A stretch of 8,591 nt of DNA from assembly GCA_965369385.1 (NCBI GenBank), contig CBDUQP010000131.1:1-8591 (forward strand), written 5' to 3'. Both the position numbers and the translations under genes were made by a program. Positions 6,546 to 8,591 of this stretch are shown one piece after another; the stretch's first letter is position 1; each line of letters opens with the position of its first letter. This DNA is from CBDUQP01 sp965369385. GTDB taxonomy: Bacteria; Planctomycetota; Phycisphaerae; SM23-33. The notes under the pieces were generated by a model. It saw only the letters and a program-made list of their open reading frames with translations, did no database searches and was not told the DNA's origin.

Positions 6546-6652
6546 CGATGTTGACCAGTCATCGTGCTGTCTCGCCGGTTTGCATAGCATACGGATACGG
6601 GCGAGGCGGGCGGCGAAATGAATAGGCGTTTGGGTACGTCTGGAGATCAGTA

Positions 6653-7912
6653 ATGGCACGAACAAGGCGAAATGAATTCACGGCCGGCATATTCGCCGTC
6701 ACGATTGTTCTTATCGGTGTGGCGGTGGTGTTCTGGTTGGGCGCTAGCGACTATTTCACACCTGGCGGTCCCCGGGTGTACTTCTATGCGGCTTCGTCAA
6801 GAGGTCCACTGAATCTGAGCGTTGATTCGCCGGTGCTCGTGAACGACTTGGCGATTGGCAAGATCGTGGCAGTCCACTCCGATCCCCAGAACGCCAGGAC
6901 CGTATATGAAGTAAGCATGTACAGCGAGAAGCTGGTTTTGTACCGCAATGGCACGGCAAAGGTGTATTCGGGGCTCGTTGGCAGCGCCACACTGGCGGTC
7001 ACAAGTCCCGGAACCAAAGACAGCGAGCAGTGCGACCGTGAGCACCCGATTCCGATAGCCCCTGGTGATGTGGAAGCTCTTCTAACTTCGCTCAATGCAG
7101 CCGGCGACGATATCAAGACGATCACTACATCGCTGGCGACAGAGGTCGATCGCAAGAACACCACTTCACTGTTGTTCAAGATTCACCAAAGTGCAGACTC
7201 GTTGACCAAGTCGCTCGCGGCTGCATCGGAAGCGATTGCGAGCATAAAGACCGAGGTCGATGCAGCCAAGGCTGCTACTCTGCTGTTCAAAATACACAAG
7301 GCAATCGACAATGTTCGCGGTATTCTTTCGGAATCCCGTCCCGTCATTAAGACCACTCTCGGCAATATCGATGCGATGACCGCCGACGCCAAACCGAAGG
7401 TCAGCACCATCCTGAAAGATGCAGGCGAGGTGGTGTTGACTCTCAAAGGGATTGCCAATAAAGATATCGTTGAAATACTCGCCACGCTTCGCAAGGCCAA
7501 TACCAACATCCTGAAGATATCGGAAGACTTCGCGGTCGTTTCCACGGAAGTGAAGGGCCTGGTAGTTGTCAATCGTGAGAATATCGACACGATCATCGAT
7601 AATCTTGGACAGACCGCGGATAACCTCAAGTCCGCCAGCAAGGAAATTCGCCGCAGCCCATGGCGTCTGCTATACAAACCGGAAAAGGATGAGATCGAAT
7701 CACAGGGGATCTACGATGCCGCCAGGGCGTTCTCCAGCGGCGCAGCCCAATTGGACCAGGCTCTGGCGAAATTGGCGGGCCTTGCCAAGGCGTATCCCCA
7801 AGGCGTGCGAAAAGACGATCCGCAATTGCAGAAGATTCGCGAGCAACTCAAGAAAACCTTCAGCCAGTTCTCCAAAGCAGAGCGGGCACTCTGGAAGGAA
7901 TTGCAGAAATAG
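6653..7912 (+). CDS. MlaD-like MCE domain protein with long helical C-terminus
   Basis: This 419-residue protein is the likely periplasmic lipid-binding subunit of the transporter encoded just upstream. One N-terminal transmembrane helix (11-30) anchors it in the inner membrane, followed by a single MCE domain (about 38-118), which in the family assembles into hexameric rings with a hydrophobic pore. Beyond it lies about 300 residues of mostly helical sequence, far longer than E. coli MlaD (about 183 residues), so it could build a needle or tunnel like other long MCE proteins. Residues 164-188 and 201-225 are a 37-residue-offset internal repeat sharing EVD and LLFKIH. An SPWRLLYKPEKDE segment (335-347), then YDAARAF, is a pattern I recall from planctomycete MCE proteins. 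GGAG at 6642-6645, seven bases before ATG, supports the start. The 107-base gap after mlaF breaks the otherwise tight operon spacing. Confidence 0.9.
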   Translation: MARTRRNEFTAGIFAVTIVLIGVAVVFWLGASDYFTPGGPRVYFYAASSRGPLNLSVDSPVLVNDLAIGKIVAVHSDPQNARTVYEVSMYSEKLVLYRNGTAKVYSGLVGSATLAVTSPGTKDSEQCDREHPIPIAPGDVEALLTSLNAAGDDIKTITTSLATEVDRKNTTSLLFKIHQSADSLTKSLAAASEAIASIKTEVDAAKAATLLFKIHKAIDNVRGILSESRPVIKTTLGNIDAMTADAKPKVSTILKDAGEVVLTLKGIANKDIVEILATLRKANTNILKISEDFAVVSTEVKGLVVVNRENIDTIIDNLGQTADNLKSASKEIRRSPWRLLYKPEKDEIESQGIYDAARAFSSGAAQLDQALAKLAGLAKAYPQGVRKDDPQLQKIREQLKKTFSQFSKAERALWKELQK

Positions 7913-7954
7913 GGAAGTGGCAGGGCAGTCTGGTAAGATGGCCCTTAACACTTC

Positions 7955-8082
7955 ACCCATCTGCATCGCTTTGCGCAGGCAGTGGGAGGAGTTGCTGATT
8001 CGACAAAAGCGTCGGCCCTGTATTAGAAAAATTGAGAATATTGAAAAAATGTGAAATAGAGGTGTTGCACAGATGGGTTTTT
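7955..8082 (+). terminator. possible 3' end structure of the mla operon
   Basis: ACCCATCTG (7955-7963) is an exact inverted match to CAGATGGGT (8070-8078), whose end merges into TTTTT (8078-8082) as in an intrinsic terminator. The loop would be 106 bases, unusually long. The same left arm can pair locally with GCAGTGGG (7979-7986), with one bulge. A terminator role is uncertain. Confidence 0.3.
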
Positions 8083-8161
8083 CGCATTATTGCAAATCTC
8101 GTAAACGTAAGTATCTATGTTAAGCAGTATTGCAGCGAAACTCAAAATCGCGAGCGCTGTT

Positions 8162-8210
8162 CAAAACACGCAAAAAACGCAACGTTTTTGGTAGTTTGTT
8201 GCGTGTTTTG
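8162..8210. repeat. nested inverted repeat (12-bp outer stem)
   Basis: CAAAACACGCAA (8162-8173) is an exact inverted match to TTGCGTGTTTTG (8199-8210). Inside it, AAAACG (8174-8179) pairs with CGTTTT (8183-8188) around a CAA loop, leaving ten unpaired bases on the 3' side. The motif ACGCAA occurs three times counting both strands. It may be a transcription stop, an operator or a remnant of a mobile element. Confidence 0.65.
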
Positions 8211-8298
8211 GGCCGGCTGAAAAATTCTGGACCAAATCGGATGCAGCGTTTTAGCCATCACCGGTCAGTGTGTTAATATGTGACTGCGCTTGTCGCGA

Positions 8299-8316
8299 TC
8301 CCGATGTACATCGGGA
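8299..8316. repeat. 18-bp perfect palindrome, copy 3
   Basis: This is identical to the copies at 1307-1324 and 4296-4313. It overlaps the end of an 8-bp sequence, TCGCGATC (8293-8300), that recurs at 8383-8390. Confidence 0.85.
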
Positions 8317-8328
8317 CCGCATACCAGC

Positions 8329-8380
8329 GGGGACATGTATAAGAAGCTCCGCCGCAGGCGAAGCGCACATACGTGTCCCC
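8329..8380. repeat. 12-bp imperfect inverted repeat, GGGGACATGTAT
   Basis: GGGGACATGTAT (8329-8340) pairs with ATACGTGTCCCC (8369-8380), with eleven Watson-Crick pairs and one G-T. The loop contains a second near-perfect stem, GCTCCGCC with GGCGAAGC, one mismatch. The arrangement resembles the palindromic units handled by REP-associated transposases, but no transposase is present. Confidence 0.6.
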
Positions 8381-8394
8381 CCTCGCGATCAAAG

Positions 8395-8497
8395 ACGCAC
8401 TGCCGCACGTTCACGTGCCACTGCGAACAGACCAACCACCAATCACGACTCCCCAAAAATTGCCTGTCCGCCCGGATGTTTACGCACTGCCGCACGT
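8395..8497 (+). repeat. 16-bp direct repeat ACGCACTGCCGCACGT
   Basis: The 16 bases at 8395-8410 recur exactly at 8482-8497, 87 bases apart start to start. Bases just outside differ on both sides. The 71 bases between show no recognisable gene. The left copy also starts a short hairpin, GCACGT with ACGTGC (8405-8418). Confidence 0.7.
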
Positions 8498-8536
8498 AAT
8501 CCGCTTCGTTGAGGTGGTTGTGGCTTGGTAGCTTAA

Positions 8537-8577
8537 GGGATTCGCTGCGCGGCGCCGATTTCATCGGCGTCGAACCC
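8537..8577. repeat. terminal stem-loop with 7-bp apical stem
   Basis: CGCCGAT (8553-8559) pairs exactly with ATCGGCG (8563-8569) around TTC. Below it TTCG (8541-8544) pairs with CGAA (8571-8574), and GGG with CCC, separated by an eight-to-one internal loop and a one-base bulge. It lies against the window edge, so its role cannot be judged. Confidence 0.5.
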
Positions 8578-8591
8578 CCGTTAGGTCTGCT

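Larger units (their letters stand above)
7913..8591. other. gene-free, repeat-rich region after mlaD
   Basis: No convincing gene is seen in these 679 bases. A left part (about 8020-8170) is visibly A+T-rich compared with the genes. The region holds a 9-bp inverted repeat with a trailing T5 (7955-8082), a nested hairpin (8162-8210), the third 18-bp palindrome (8299-8316), a 12-bp imperfect hairpin (8329-8380), a 16-bp direct repeat (8395 and 8482), and a terminal stem-loop (8537-8577). A TAATAT at 8274-8279 with a poor TTAGCC 17 bases upstream is a very weak promoter candidate. The next gene lies outside the window. Confidence 0.6.

Noticed and set aside
6545..6590. TTGACC at 6551 and a 6-bp hairpin (6545-6565) in the mlaF-mlaD gap as a promoter or processing site
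   Set aside because: No acceptable -10 box lies 15 to 19 bases downstream, and the stem is too short to stand out.
8032..8220. 62-codon + strand open frame
   Set aside because: It reads across the nested inverted repeat, lacks a convincing ribosome site, and shows no recognisable motif.
8265..8564. 99-codon minus-strand open frame with a repeated VRQCV
   Set aside because: The repeat in the protein is simply the 16-bp DNA repeat, and the frame runs through the palindrome and hairpins. No ribosome site or family resemblance is visible.
8537..8591. Possible tmRNA or tRNA end on the minus strand from GGGGGTTCGAC
   Set aside because: The bases after the TTCGA do not form the required T-arm stem, and no tag-peptide frame or acceptor pairing was found.

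Overview
The window carries eight protein genes, all on the + strand. Seven are recognised with confidence at family level; the eighth is a small HEAT-repeat lipoprotein whose family is clear but whose function is not. It comes from a Gram-negative-type bacterium of moderate G+C. A retrograde-lipid (Mla/MCE) transporter and a lipoprotein signal peptide imply two membranes. Three features suggest Planctomycetota, perhaps the Phycisphaerae: an uninterrupted STAS-permease-ATPase-MCE gene order, an SPWRLLYKP-type segment in the MCE protein, and the tryptophan-rich tail of the HEAT lipoprotein. That assignment is an inference from recalled family patterns, not a measured result.

Layout. Positions 1-314 hold no recognisable gene but end in a good sigma70-like promoter (179-207) for a rhomboid intramembrane protease (315-1217). 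A 254-base gap with four closely packed palindromes follows. Then come two aspartate-family amino-acid genes only 65 bases apart: threonine synthase (thrC, 1472-2857) and 4-hydroxy-tetrahydrodipicolinate reductase (dapB, 2923-3717). A 13-bp GAAA-capped hairpin lies just after dapB. A short HEAT-repeat lipoprotein follows with its own promoter and a probable TTG start (3886-4254).

The second half is an Mla-type ABC transporter operon: STAS protein (MlaB-like, 4501-4848), permease (MlaE, 4851-5672), ATPase (MlaF, 5697-6545) and membrane-anchored MCE protein (MlaD-like, 6653-7912). The ATPase and permease should form the inner-membrane engine, the STAS protein should bind and regulate the ATPase, and the MCE protein should form the periplasmic lipid channel or tunnel. 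No mlaA or mlaC homologue is present in the window.

The last 680 bases (7913-8591) contain no convincing gene but are unusually rich in inverted and direct repeats. An exact 18-bp palindrome, TCCCGATGTACATCGGGA, occurs in three separate intergenic gaps (1307, 4296, 8299), so it looks like a dispersed repeat of this genome. The third copy sits in a short segment bounded by 8-bp direct repeats, like a miniature inserted element. I see no clear evidence for a wholly new enzyme system. The most promising unexplained signals are this palindrome family, the dapB 3' hairpin, the structured tail after mlaD, and the long MCE C-terminus with a 37-residue internal duplication.
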